Part shown: positions 45,080-57,343 of the stretch, one piece after another
Layout: each line of letters starts with the position of its first letter
Numbering within the stretch: position 1 is the stretch's first letter
Assembly: GCA_026075535.2 (NCBI GenBank)
Contig: AP026543.1
Location: 8,928,001 to 8,992,000 of the forward strand
Direction of reading: 5' to 3'
DNA length: 64,000 nucleotides
Origin: Tricholoma matsutake
Taxonomy: Eukaryota > Basidiomycota > Agaricomycetes > Agaricales > Tricholomataceae
Translations under genes and position numbers: made by a program
Notes under the pieces: generated by a model
Databases searched by the model: none
What the model saw: the letters and a program-made list of their open reading frames with translations, nothing else
What the model was told of the DNA's origin: nothing

Positions 45080-46104
45080 TCACATACAACCAAAGTCAGT
45101 GACTTGAATGCAATGTGGTGCAGCACTGTGCTGTCGGTGGAATTCCTTGACTAACTGAGGGGCATTCACATTGGACTCTTCAACCCATGAGTTCTCCTCA
45201 TACCCATAACCCTTCCAGTGCACCAAATACTGGAGTTTTCCTCGACACAACCAGCTGTCCAAGATCAACCCAACTTTGTACTGGGGTTCTCCCTCGATCA
45301 CTGTGGGCAGCAGTGGTGGACATGAACGGCATCCCAGGAATGGATCTGGGGGAGCTGGAAGAAGTTTGATGACATGGAAGACTGGGTGGAGTCTGGACAT
45401 GGAGGCTGGGAGGTGTAGATGATAGGCATGTGTTCCAACACACTTGACAATGGGGAAAGGTCCCAGGAAGCGATGAGCAAGTTTCTTGGATGGACCTGTA
45501 GTGGAGATGTCACTGGAGTCAAGATAAACTTGATCACCAACCTTGTACTGAGGGGTCAGAGAATGGTGTTGGTTGTATAAGCATGCCATGTCATCCTTCG
45601 CCTTTGCTAAGGCTGCCTTTGCTTCCTCCAAGCTATCCCACATACATTCTGTGAACTCATTCACTGTCTCCATGTGTGAGGGAGTTTGGCAAGGTTCAAA
45701 TCCCATGCATGGATGCCATCCAGTGTCTAAGAGGAAAGGGGTTTGTTGAGTGGAAGCATGGACATGGTTGTTGTATCCAAACTCAGCCAAGGGGAGAAGA
45801 TCATCCCAATTGTCCTGGTGCTCATTGATGAAGATGCAGATGTACTGCTCCAGTTTCTGGTTGATGTGCTCAGTCTGGCCATCAGTTTGTGGGTGATAGG
45901 CAGTTGAAGCAAGGAGTTTGATTCCCAGAAGTCAGTACAGCTTGTGGGTGAACTCTGCCATGAACTGAGGGCTACGGTCAGAGAGGAAAGCACCAGGAAG
46001 TCCATGTAATTTCCACACATGGTGGAGATAGAGTCAGGTGGCACCCAGGGCACTGACAGTGGTGTGAGTGGGAATGAAGCGAGCATGTTTTCCCACTGAA
46101 TCAA
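45080..46104 (-). pseudogene. B-type element pol fragment: integrase and chromodomain
   Basis: The 3' part of a B-type pol is cut in the integrase core at 46104. It carries integrase C-terminal sequences and the chromodomain (YLVHWKGYGYEENSWV). Relative to B, most changes remove CpG (for example CGACGCGG versus AATGTGG near 45110 and GCGTGG versus GCATGG near 45711). TGG is kept at the position where B has TGA, confirming B's stop is derived. Confidence 0.88.
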
Positions 46105-46503
46105 CCCCTATTGCCTCTGGCCTTTAGTATTTAGCTAGCTACTTTCATCCTGTGTCACCAGTTTGTAAATCACCCACCTAAGTCCAACCCTGTTACACTC
46201 CAAACCATCCTCTTAAGTCTAACTTGAACTTAACTCTTCCTCTCTGGAAAATCTCTGGACCTCTGATCTTCCCCTTACCTTCTTTGTCTTGAAATTAGGA
46301 CACTTGATGAGGAGAAGGGTGCAACTTCTTATAAGTTGAAGCTAAGTCCTTTCTGTTCCCCCACTTGGTATGGCACATCAAGTAAACCCTGCCCCGGATT
46401 CCCATCAGATTCCCTGCCTTGCTCGATCCACCCTCATCAACTTCTAACATCTGGGTATGACTGAAAATCTGACGACTTCCTTCCTCCAGCTCAGTACTTA
46501 ACA
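46105..46503 (+). repeat. Fragment of an A'-type LTR
   Basis: This 399-bp stretch is homologous in order to the 3' part of the A' LTR. It shares TAGTATTTAGCTAG, GATGAGGAGAAGGGTGCAAC and GCTAAGTCCTTTC, and ends CAGTACTTAACA like the LTR at 10069. Its left end abuts the B-type fragment and its right end lies in the copia reverse transcriptase. Confidence 0.75.
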
Positions 46504-49071
46504 GTGGTGAATCAACAATGATGTGGTGATGAGTCACATGGATGGTAGATCTTGATGTGGAAAACCGGTTTCCCTTTTCAGATTTGCTTCCCTTGCGGTA
46601 CGTCGTCCTGGGGGATGAGCTTGTAAACACCCATGTCTTTCAGTGATTTCAACTCTTCCAAATAACCCTCTCTCCATCTCTCAGCATCAACGGAACTTCT
46701 AGCCTCCTCCCACATTTTAGGATCATCCTCAAATTGCAGTGATTTGGGATCAAAATCTACCATCTCTGAGATCAAGGTGTGGAATTGATGCACCTGATCA
46801 CCAAGGTCAAGGTTGTTGAATAGTTCTGTGATGGCATCACGATCATGATCGATTGTCAGATCTGGTGTGTGGTCAGAGTCCATGCGTGCAGCTACAGTGG
46901 CTGCCCACTGTTCCCATTGTGCTTCCTTGATCCGGGCAGTGCTCTCCCTTGATTCTTGAACAGCTGCTGCAGTTCTTGTGATGTCTGGTCCTCCACTTGA
47001 ATGTTTCTCAGTGGGGATGGGTATGCGTGATGAGTGGCGTGGTGGTTTGGCCATGACATGGTCATTTTGGTTGGGTGGAAGTTGTTCAGTTAAAGGTACG
47101 TCATCATCGTCATCATTTGATGACAAGGGCCTGAGGGTCTGTTTGTCCCCTACAGTGTGGTCGACTGTGTCGTCATTCCTGGAGTTGGTGGGTGCAAGGG
47201 GTATATGGCCATCATGACTTTCAAGGAACCTCACATGGTAAGAACTGTGAATTTTCTGCATAGCATGGTTATAACATCAATAAGATTTGGACTTTGGATC
47301 ATACCCGATTAATACACATTCAATTGAACGTTCAAATATTTTTGGGTTATCCTTCTTGGGAATGAGTACGAATGCACGACACCTGATTTCATGGAGGTAT
47401 GAGTAGTCAGGTTTTCTCTTGAACCATAGTTCCCAAGGGGTACAACCCTTGAGGGAACAGGTAGTGGTTTTGGCATGCTGTGAGGTAAAATTCGTTCCAG
47501 AGGTAAGGTGGTAAACATGCATAAATTCACATTGTGCATGCTTTTGCCATAAGCGTTTGATGCATGCGTTCAACATGGCCAATATGCGCTGAAGTGTGGG
47601 GGGCGGTGAATCATTGATCAGTCCCCTGAGTCTTCAACCAAGCTTCCATTTCATGTCATTTTAATTTGCCATCATCAGTGATATATGTCCCAACCTTGAG
47701 TCCAGTCTCAGCTTCTCGGGCAAGTTCCCAGGCCTTTAGTTCCAAAAATGAATTGTCTTTGTTACAAAGCAGTATCGACCAAGGAAATGAGGTATAGTCA
47801 TCAACAATATCCATAACATATGAATTCCCAGTACGTGATTGTATGGCATGTGGCCCTGATAGATCCACCCAAACTTTTTCCAGCTTCCTTGTTGCTCTAT
47901 GCCCAGGCCCCTCTTCACGCTTCTTCAGTACTGGCATTTTTGTCTGTTTACCCAGAACACATGATTCACATTTGGGTGGTTTGAGAGTGGAGACGACGGG
48001 CGCACCTGTGAGCGTCCCCTTCTTTGCCATATCCCAGAGTGATTGGTAATTTGCATGGCCGAGGCGATGGTGCCACATCTCTAAGGTGGGAGATATGTGT
48101 ACAGCAAATACATGATCAGCAGTGGCAGAGCAAAGATTTAAGGAGTAAAGTTTCTTGGAAAGGCAGGATCCACATGCGATAATCGTGCCCATGGACTTAT
48201 CAGTGATCCAACATTCTGAATTGTTGAAATGTGTTATGGCATTGGAGTCGTCGGCCAGTATACCTACAGAGATGAGGCGGACTGCCAAATGTGGTATGTA
48301 TAGCACATTACATAAAATGATTGATGCACCTTGGGCTATCTGAAGTTTGACGTCACCGATGCCAACGGCAGCAATCAAAGTCCCTCCAATGCCTCTGACA
48401 GATCAGGGTGGAGTTGGATGAAGGGTGAGGAAATCACTTTGATCAGGTGATATATGCACAGTCGCACCCGAGTCGACAATGAATGGGTAGTCATCTAAGG
48501 ATAGTTGGGTGCGGTGGGTTTGGTCAAGGGGTTCAGCAGCAAATGCATTGTCAGCAGGTGTGGAAGTGTGTTGACTCCAATCTATGGTAGTAGTTGCCTC
48601 CTCCTCAATGACAACCCAGCCATCATATTCCACTTTGTCAATAGTGGCAGTGGGAATGGGATCACTGGCAAGGCCAGCAAATTCTGAGCGAGGCAGGGTC
48701 AGTACGTCAGCTTCGGAATCGACCATGACCATAAATGCGTGCCCATTGACATCCTTTACCATGATCGGAATCTTTGATCCCGGTGTCTTTTTCTCTAGTG
48801 CTAACTTACGAGCTGCCTTAAATTCCTCAATAGTCTTCCCAGCCATACCTCCTTCAGGCTTAATACAATACTCCATCATATGTCGTTCTTTTACAAACCG
48901 GGTTCCCACAAGTAGGTACATTGGATGATTTCGAAGGTTTTGCGCGAGCAGTGAGAGTGACAGGAGAATGGGAGTCATTGCACTGATCGTTCTTGAGTAA
49001 GGACTGTTCATTCTCCAGGAATAAATGAATGTCCTTGGACCCATATAGGGAAGTGGTGGTCGAAGCAGCAA
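46504..49071 (-). pseudogene. Ty1/copia pol: protease, integrase, start of reverse transcriptase
   Basis: Segments in order on the minus strand. Protease: YPFIVDSGATVHISPDQS, 48500. GAG-pre-integrase: ISPTLEMWHHRLGHANYQSL and CESCVLGK, the HHCC zinc module, 48100-47970. Integrase core: KVWVDLSGPHA, then YITDDGKLK, 47880-47660. Integrase C-part: TTCSLKGCTPWELWFKRKP, 47450. Opening of reverse transcriptase: YLEELKSLKDMGVYKLIP, 46630. Then it is cut where the A'-type LTR fragment begins. Several stops and frame changes interrupt it. The protease-integrase-RT order identifies copia. Confidence 0.88.
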
Positions 49072-49733
49072 TATTGCAGGATATGATCAAACGTGCATGA
49101 GGAAAGTTGTCGCTAAGGGAATTAAGGAGTGCAATACAACATAGGAGATCAGCTTTGATGTCTCCTATGGCAAAAGCTCGTTCTATAAGATTGCAAATCT
49201 TCTCTGCCATTTCAGGGAGCGGAATGTCCTTTGTGCACTGAATAGAAAGTGCCTGCTGGAGTAATTGAACCTGATGAACAGGTCCTTCTTTCTGATGATG
49301 GTCCTTGAGTGTCATCCAATTGACATCAGGGCCCTTCTTGATGTCGATAAAAGGGCGCTCAGAAGGAGAAATGCTGGAGGCTAAAAAGGCATATGCAAGG
49401 CGTGAATTAGCCTTCCAGTTGGCGAGAGCGTGGTTCCGTAGATGTAGGTTCAGTAATGTCGCCAGTAACATACTCATAAAGACTGTTCAAGGATAGGGTG
49501 ATAGTGATTTCCTCGCACCACTCTTTGTAGTTGGATTTGAGCTTGTCGAGTTTCTCCCCGGAGTATTGAACAGATAATTTGATGAGGGAAATGGATGGTG
49601 GGCTGGTTTTGGCAGTTATAGTGGAAATGGTCATGAAGAGGATAGAAGGGTAGTGGCAAACGGAAAGCATTTGGAGGACAAAGGGGAGGGAATAATGTGT
49701 CAGGAAACCCGATTCCATTAAGTTGTGATCCAA
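48860..49733 (-). pseudogene. Ty1/copia gag-like region
   Basis: Frames 49733-49407 and 49477-48860 hold a copia gag-like region: KLKSNYKEWCEEITITLS and SLYEYVTGDIT, then KANSRLAYAFLASSISPSE and TLKDHHQKEGPVHQVQLLQQ. A frameshift near 49440 separates them. It ends in a lone cysteine/basic stretch (GNPVCKRTTY) rather than a full zinc knuckle. Confidence 0.75.
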
Positions 49734-49766
49734 GATCTAGTGATCGGGCAGATCAATCAAAATTGA

Positions 49767-50165
49767 TGTATGCAAGCGTCAAGTGGCTAGGAGAATTTCT
49801 ACCATTGTCTAAGTGCGACAGGAGTGGCCCATAACCTGTAGAAAGTCAATCCTAGTGTAAACAAGATCAAACTCAGTCTCTGTATACGTGACTTTATTCG
49901 CGTATACTGTACCTAGTGTAAACAAGATCAAACTATTGGTACAGTAAGTAAAGACTCGCATCTAAGTATGATGGTACTCACCTCAGTCTCTGTATAAGTG
50001 ACTGAGGTGGTTGGGTAACTGTATACTGTATATATAAGTGTCGTGGAATAAAGAAAGGATGAGGTATAAAGGAATCGGTGGCATGCATACAAACATGCAC
50101 CTCAAAGGGATGTGCCAAATATAGCACATGCATCAAAGTGTGCACTCACGGTGTAATTCTCAACA
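49767..50165 (-). repeat. Candidate 5' LTR of the copia element
   Basis: On the minus strand it begins TGTTGAGAATT and ends GCTTGCATACA (TG...CA ends). It carries TATATATACAG near 50035 and sits directly upstream of the gag-like region. Two copies of CCTAGTGTAAACAAGATCAA lie within it. Without a second LTR the ends are a guess; the primer site next to it is not recognised. Confidence 0.4.
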
Positions 50166-51107
50166 ACTGCATATGCACTATCTACTATCAACCCATACTA
50201 TAGTACATACTAAATCCATGCCCTCCTTCATGGACCTCCTGACATTCCCTGGTGACTATGACACTTCCATATGTTAGATAGACCTCTTTGGAAGATATGT
50301 GGACCATAACAATGTCCTCAAAGTTTTCATAGAATGGGGATTGATCTCAGAAGGAGTGGGAAATCTGATTTCCAAATTTGGCCCATCCTGGTCCTTTGTA
50401 CACCAGTAATTCAACCATAGCTCACTCAGATTTGCACCATTCAAACTAGTGTTGCCATGGCTTACTGTACCAACACAATTCATCAGTCACAGGTCACACA
50501 CTTCATGTCGAAACAAAAGGTACCTGGGAACCAAAATATTGCCCCAGGTCACAAAATTTTTCACAACCTGACAAAAATGACTTTTCATCAGGTTGGTCAC
50601 AGGTCACACCCCCTGACGAACTGATTGTGTTGGTAGAGTAAGCTGACTTAAGCTGTGGCAACACTAATTCAAACTGGGGTTTGGAATATAGCATGTACAA
50701 GTACATTATGATAAATCTGCCAACTCAAAATGATTGTGGTCAAGAATGGTGGATGAAATTTGGTTTCGGTGTCCAAAGGACCATGTGATTACTGTATATG
50801 GAAGGTATGTCACACAACATGACTGGTCTCTTGACTGAATCTTGGTGAAAAAAAGGTTGCAAATGAAACTGTTTTGATGCTAAATACTCCTAAAATCTGG
50901 GCAAAAGTCAGTCTCTAAATTACAGATCCGATTTGGCCACAGTCAAAAGCTGGTGGTGACCAAGTGGTGACAGGTGGTGACTTGATGTTCCGTAGGTTAT
51001 GTAAGCGTTTATGTAACTAGTCGGCAATCCCGGGCCGCCAAATTCGTGGGAAGAAAACTTTGAAGAAGATTAAATTTGCTAGATTCCATCGCGACTTTGT
51101 CAGTGGA
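50166..51107. other. Intergenic region upstream of the acetyltransferase gene
   Basis: Apart from the MITE at 50447-50666 no gene is seen. It should hold the promoter of the gene at 51108. Confidence 0.5.
50447..50666. mobile_element. hAT-type MITE with perfect 8-bp target duplication
   Basis: This 220-bp element starts TAGTGTTGCCATGGCTTA and ends with the inverted TAAGCTGTGGCAACACTA. It is flanked by ATTCAAAC at 50439-50446 and again at 50667-50674, a perfect 8-bp duplication. A second inverted pair (ACCAACACAATC) lies inside. It has no coding content. Confidence 0.85.
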
Positions 51108-54100
51108 ATGCGGAAACAACTTGATCCACGCATACCAATTCTCATCAACAACAATGTCAAGAAAAACCATCGTTCTTTCATAGCTCTAGTGGGCGACAAG
51201 GGCAGGGATCAGGTCAGGCTATCGTTCCATATGTGAAATCTAACCTATTCAGCTTTGTGTAGATTGTAAATCTACATTTCTTGCTTTCCCAAGCACGGGT
51301 CTCTGCTCGACCTTCTGTTTTATGGTGTTATAAGAAGGAATTAGGTTTTACTAGGTAAGTTTAGTGTACTTTATCTCTTTCTGCGTTGGTGGGACAGCCG
51401 ATCATCTTTTTCTCATTTCTGACAATTTATGTATAGTCACCGGAAAAAGCGAGAGGCAAAGATTAAGCGAGATGTGAAACGAGGTATTCGGGAACCAAAC
51501 GAACAAAACCCATTTGAGATTTTCGTTACTGTGACGGATATTCGATATACGTGCGTCATGATGCTGCCTTATCATTGAATCGCCTAATTCTCACCTCCAG
51601 CTATTATAAAGAGTCACAGAAGATTCTAGGAAACACCTATGGGATGTGTGTTTTGCAAGATTTTGAAGCCATCACGCCCAATCTCCTTGCGCGCACGATT
51701 GAGACGGTAGAGGGCGGGGGGCTGATTGTGTTACTACTAAAAACTATGACGTCCCTCAGGCAACTATACACAATTACCATGGTATGTGTATTTTCCATAT
51801 TTCCTTGCCTCAAACGTAATGCATTCGACAGGACGTGCACGCACGCTACCGAACTTCCTCACATGATTCTGTCGTTGCACGTTTCAACGAGCGCTTTATC
51901 CTCTCCCTCGGTTCCTGCGCCGACTGCCTCGTCCTCGACGATGAACTCAATGTCCTTCCCATCTCCCGAGGGAAGGATATCACCCCCATCTCTGACGACC
52001 ATCCCGGGAAGTCCAAAGAGACCAACTCCGATCCCGAGCTAAAGGAACTTATATCTTCGCTCGAAGACACCAAACCCGCCGGGGACTTAGTAAAACTCAC
52101 CAAAACGCTCGACCAGGCACAGGCGATCCTGACGTTCATCGACGCTATTGCAGAGAAGACCTTGTCCTCGACCGTCACGCTGACAGCGGCGCGTGGACGA
52201 GGAAAGAGTGCGGCCCTTGGCCTTGCGATCGCGGCGGCGCTGGCGCATGGCTACTCGAATATTTTCGTGACGAGCCCCAGTCCCGAGAACCTAAAAACGC
52301 TGTTCGAGTTCATCTTCAAAGGAATGGATGTGTTGGGGTATGAGGAGCACTTGGATTATGATATTGCGCAGAGCACGAATCCAGACTTTAATAAGGCGAT
52401 TGTGAGGGTGAATGTGTTCAGGGACCATCGACAGACGATTCAGGTATGTTGTTATTTAAGAAGGCGTTTTGTTGTCTACTCATTGGTGCTTAGTACATAC
52501 AACCTGAAGATGCCCATGTGCTGGGCCAAGCTGAGTTAGTCATCATCGACGAAGCAGCTGCAATTCCGCTCCCTCTAGTGAAAAATCTCATTGGACCCTA
52601 TCTCGTCTTCCTCGCATCCACCATCAATGGCTACGAAGGTACTGGGCGCTCCCTTTCCCTAAAACTCATCCAGCAACTCCGTGAAAGCACCCGTCCATCG
52701 CTAACCAAAGATTTCGCCTCATCCACACACCACGAAAATGACACTGCCGTCGCTGCTACCGCTTCATCCTCCAAAAAGCCCACACACAAGCCCGCACCCA
52801 AAGCCCGCAACCTCCGCGAAATCAAACTAGAGACCCCCATCCGTTACTCCGCCGGTGACCAGATTGAAAAGTGGCTTAACGGGCTTCTCTGCCTCGACGC
52901 CACCGTCCTTCCAAAAAAACCCGCTGTGCAAGGCTGTCCGCATCCCTCCACCTGCGAGCTGTTTTATGTGAGCCGAGACACACTGTTCTCGTATCATCCT
53001 GCGTCCGAGGTGTTCCTGCAGCGTATGATGAGTTTGTACGTCGCGTCTCACTACAAGAATCAGCCCAATGACCTGCAGCTCATGTCGGATGCGCCGGCAC
53101 ATCATTTATTTGTGCTCTTACCTCCCCTGAAAGACGATGAGAGTCACCTCCCGGAGCCTTTGGTAGTGCTGCAAGTCGCGCTAGAAGGTAACATTAGTAA
53201 GCAGGTGATTATGGATGGGTTAGGGAGAGGGATGAGGCCAAGTGGAGACATGATTCCGTGGCTTGTGAGCCAGCAGTTCCAGGAGGAACGGTTCGGGATG
53301 TTGAGCGGTGCCAGGGTGGTCAGAATTGCGTGTCATCCGGATTATGCGAATGTTTGTTGCCTTTTTTTTCGCTTGTGAGTTTGGAGCGGCTGATTGTGCT
53401 TTGACATCGTAGATGGGGTATGGATCGAGGGCGTTGCAGGCGCTGAACTTGTTCTATACCGGAGAATATTTCAACCTTAATGAGTCTACCCCTGCACAGC
53501 CGGAGTATCCAGATCCTGCTGCTGTTGATTCGGTTCGTCCTTCGTGCCGTCGATTGCATATTTCCTCTAATTGACTATCTGTCTCTTTTGTCCCACAGAT
53601 GACCGACCTCCTCACAGACCAACCAACCGTCAGAGCTGTATCAGCCATGCCACCACTCCTTCAACGTCTAACGGAACGAAAACCCGAAAACCTAGATTAC
53701 CTAGGTGTATCTTATGGGCTAACGCCGCAGCTGCTACGGTACGAATACTTTGTTGTATATTTATACACCCGATGATTCATGTGGTTGTCGTCAGGTTCTG
53801 GAAGCGAGCGGGATACGTGCCATTGTATATACGGCAGACAGCAAGCGAGCTTACGGGCGAGCATGCGTGTGTTATGGTGCGAGGCTTGAATAGCTCAGTC
53901 GAGAGCGACTTGGAGTGGTTGGGCGAGTTCGCAAAAGGTTTGTTGAACCTGGATTGCTACCTTCCCTGAGACTTTCGGTGTCTGACATGTGTGCGTATAT
54001 ATATAACAGACTTTCGAAGACGATTTGTTTCCCTGCTGTCGTTCAAGTTCCGAGAGTTTGGGAGCGTGACTGCACTAAGCCTGCTTGAGGCGACGAATGC

Positions 54101-55027
54101 AGGGGTGAAGAAGCCGGATGAGGATGTCTCGAAAGGTCGGTTGTCTTCTTCCCAACTTATTGTCCAGTCGCTTAATGTGTTTTAGAATTGACGTCGACGG
54201 AGCTGTCAATCTTACTCACACCGTTTGACCTCAAGCGTCTGGAATCTTATGCTAATAACATGCTGGATTATCATATCATCTTGGATCTATTGCCCACAGT
54301 GGCATCGCTGTATTTTCAGAAGCGACTCGGTGACGATGTCAGACTGAGCGCTGTGCAGAGCGCGATTTTATTGGCACTTGGGCTGCAGCGCAAGGCAGTT
54401 GAGGAGGTAGAAGTGAGCAACAAACATACCACTTGGAAGATACATTATGATTCCAACGATACTTTTACAGACAGAACTTCAGCTACCTGTGTCACAAGTA
54501 CTCGCACTATTCGTCAAGGTCGTTCGGAAAATAAGCAAACGATTGGTGGATATCCAGAAAGCCGCTATCAGCGCCGAGCTCCCAGATCCTTCTGCCAGTG
54601 TTGATACCACTGCACAAAACACATGGAAACCCGTCGAAACTACTTTGGAAGATGAGTTGAACGAAGCAGGGGACCAAGTGACCACTGCTCTGCGGGAAAA
54701 GCAGCGGGCCATGATCGATTCGCTAGACCTCAGCAAGTAAGTAGGCCCCTCGTGCTGTATCATCCGATTTGATACCGATATTCACCAGGATGGATGTATT
54801 TTAGGTATGCTATCAATGATGCTGCGGACTGGGGTAATGTGGAAGCGCAGGTGGCTAATATTGCGAAGGCTGGAGGCGGGGGACGGAGTGGGAAGCCTGC
54901 TACGATTGTCAGTGTGAAGTCGACGGCTCCTGTGGCGGGGCGGAAGCGGAAGGCGGATGATGTCGATCGGAAGGAGGGTGGTAAGGAGAAGAAGGCAACA
55001 AGGAGAGGTAAGAAGGTCAAGAGATAG
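51108..55027 (+). CDS. KRE33: RNA cytidine acetyltransferase (NAT10/Kre33)
   Basis: An intact 13-exon gene of 1,068 codons. Exons: 51108-51212, 51263-51354, 51437-51550, 51601-51781, 51832-52443, 52494-53351, 53413-53532, 53599-53738, 53795-53937, 54010-54135, 54186-54412, 54471-54736 and 54805-55027. All donors and acceptors are GT...AG and every junction keeps the frame. The N-terminus reads MRKQLDPRIPILINNNVKKN. A P-loop, AARGRGKSAALG, lies near residue 285; the Walker B-like IIDEAAAIPLP near 387; the GNAT fold RIACHPDYANMGYGSRALQ near 645-665; a lysine/arginine-rich nucleolar tail ends the protein. Length matches human NAT10 (1,025) and yeast Kre33 (1,056). The enzyme puts N4-acetylcytidine on 18S rRNA and tRNA and uses ATP in ribosome assembly. 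Confidence 0.97.
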
Positions 55028-57343
55028 AGATTTAGATCCTGAGTAAGTACCTTGTGGGCTTCGCTGGCCTGCACCACCCATGATAGCGTCCTCATAGTTC
55101 GAGGCACCCTAAATCCAATCGTAGCTGCAACTTTGCACGCACGGCCATCTGTTCACGTTAGACGTACCACTTTCTCAGCAACAGCGGTCGTATCTTCTGC
55201 TCTCCATGCGTTGGCACCTATCCTGCTGCTCAGAAGGCCCTTAAGCACTATATGACCTCTACAATCGCACTACGCACTGTTCGAGGATTTTAGATGGTAA
55301 ACGTGTAAGCATATTATAATATACCTAAATAATTTATATATATAAAATGAAATACTTTTTTGTTAAGTGATAATGATGATATTACTACATTTGGGATCTG
55401 GAGAAATATTAATACTATTCAGTTTTCCAGACCCATTATTGATCAACTCTTTGCAAGGATACAACCAGCACCTAGAGACGTATGTTGGGTCAGCATATGT
55501 ATGTGTAATTGCAAGCGGGATGAGCCACACATTGTGTCTCGCCCTGCCATCAACAGATTGATTCCATTGGCATTTTAGTTAGGACTTGGTTAGGACAGCT
55601 GGACCAAAAGATAATCTATAACATCACAAAACTTGAATATGATCAAACAATGCGGCCTGCCACAGCCCACATGAGCTTCACAGACATGAACAATAAAATC
55701 TTGCACATGATTTAACAAGGGACTCAACAATTCAAACTGGAATGTTCTGAAATCCAGCCTAGTGGCCAGTTAGATGGCAACTGGGTGGAGAAATACTCAG
55801 GCATATGTGCTACTAATAGATAGAAATTGTAGGTAAACAATAGACTTCCTACTGGGCTTTAGCCCTGGCCCAATTGGACAAGTACATACCTCAAAGCTCA
55901 GAAATATTCCTTGAGCCATTTCATTAATTTCATCATAAGTAGAGAGTTTTCTTTTATAAAATACTTTTATTTCTATTTTCAGACACAGGAGAGATTTTGC
56001 ATAATTTTGTATATATCGAGACTCTTCTAATTAGGAATGTGCATACAGTATTTGTTCTAATTAGAAGATTATTTTACAAGCTAATGACAGCATGAAGCAG
56101 GATGACAGGGCAGGAGGATGAGGTGGAGGCAGGTACCGCCAGGATGATTGTGGTGGGAGAAAAGAGGGAAGGGACACATTTGAACAGCAGAGAGTCATAA
56201 TATAATGGAAAGAAGAAAGAAGTGCATGGACCCTCTTTTGAACTTAAGTAGAATAATTAGAAACTGTTGATGTCATCGTTGTTGTTCGGCCCAGATCTAC
56301 AATACCAATAACCTCCATGCATTGTGAACTGCATAAACAGTTGATATCGTAGTGAGTGGGCTTCCTTTTTCAGGCCTGTGCACATTCATCATAGTGCGGT
56401 GTATGTAATCTGGCAGCAACGAGAGGCAACTTGGTGCAGGCTCTGCCAGGAGCCTCAGCATATATGTGGCAAAAATGTTGGCAGGTTTGCCTCCAGAGTC
56501 ATGAAGGTGGCAAAGAGGAATGACCAGAGGAGCAGGTTTTGCTATCAGCAAGCTTGCCTTGCCCCCTTCCTCCACTATCCCTTCCTGCCAGTCATCTCTT
56601 TGGCACATGCATCCAGCCAGCCAGTCCAACTCCTCCCTTGTGGTGAAAAAAAGAAGAGAAAGTGTATGTGTTCATGCTAAGGTTCACTAATCTACTGATT
56701 CATTTCCTGCAACCTAATTTTTTTTGGGACTGTGGCTTTGGTTTCATTTGCACCACAGCACATTCACATGCATTCATGCATGATCATGCCCATTCAATTT
56801 GGGCTCATCTCACTTTTGCTTATCCCATTTCACTTGCCATTCATGTGCTTTCACACTCAATTCTGCTTTCACGTGCTTCATCGGAACAGTGTCATGGGCT
56901 CATTGTAGTGATGGCCTTATGCATTTTTTTAATACGTCTTTGGGTTTGGAGGGATTGAGTTAGACTTGTAACCACTCTCTCATACAGGTATGAGTGAGCA
57001 TCGATACCTTATAGCTTGCTCATGTACAAGGGAACGGTCACTGGTCTAGGATTGAGTTGGGAGGAATTGATGGGATAATCAATAGGAATAGATAATCATT
57101 GTAATTGTCAGTAATCATTCATAATAGAATGATATCTATTATGATGAAAAAAAGCTGCATTCTAAGGAAATCTAGCAAGATCAATAGTAATCAAAATATC
57201 GTCGGGACGCTCCTTGATCTGTTACTGCCACCACCTCGATAATTCCCACAGTTTATAAACTGGAGAAGGAGAGGGGGGACATCAATAGAAATAGAATAGC
57301 ATCATAAAACTCTAACTACATCACACTAAACTACCATACAACT
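55028..57343. other. Gene-free stretch downstream of the acetyltransferase
   Basis: No convincing gene or element over 2.3 kb. A TATATATA tract lies near 55330. The last about 100 bases may be the 5' untranslated part of the non-LTR element that follows. Confidence 0.45.
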
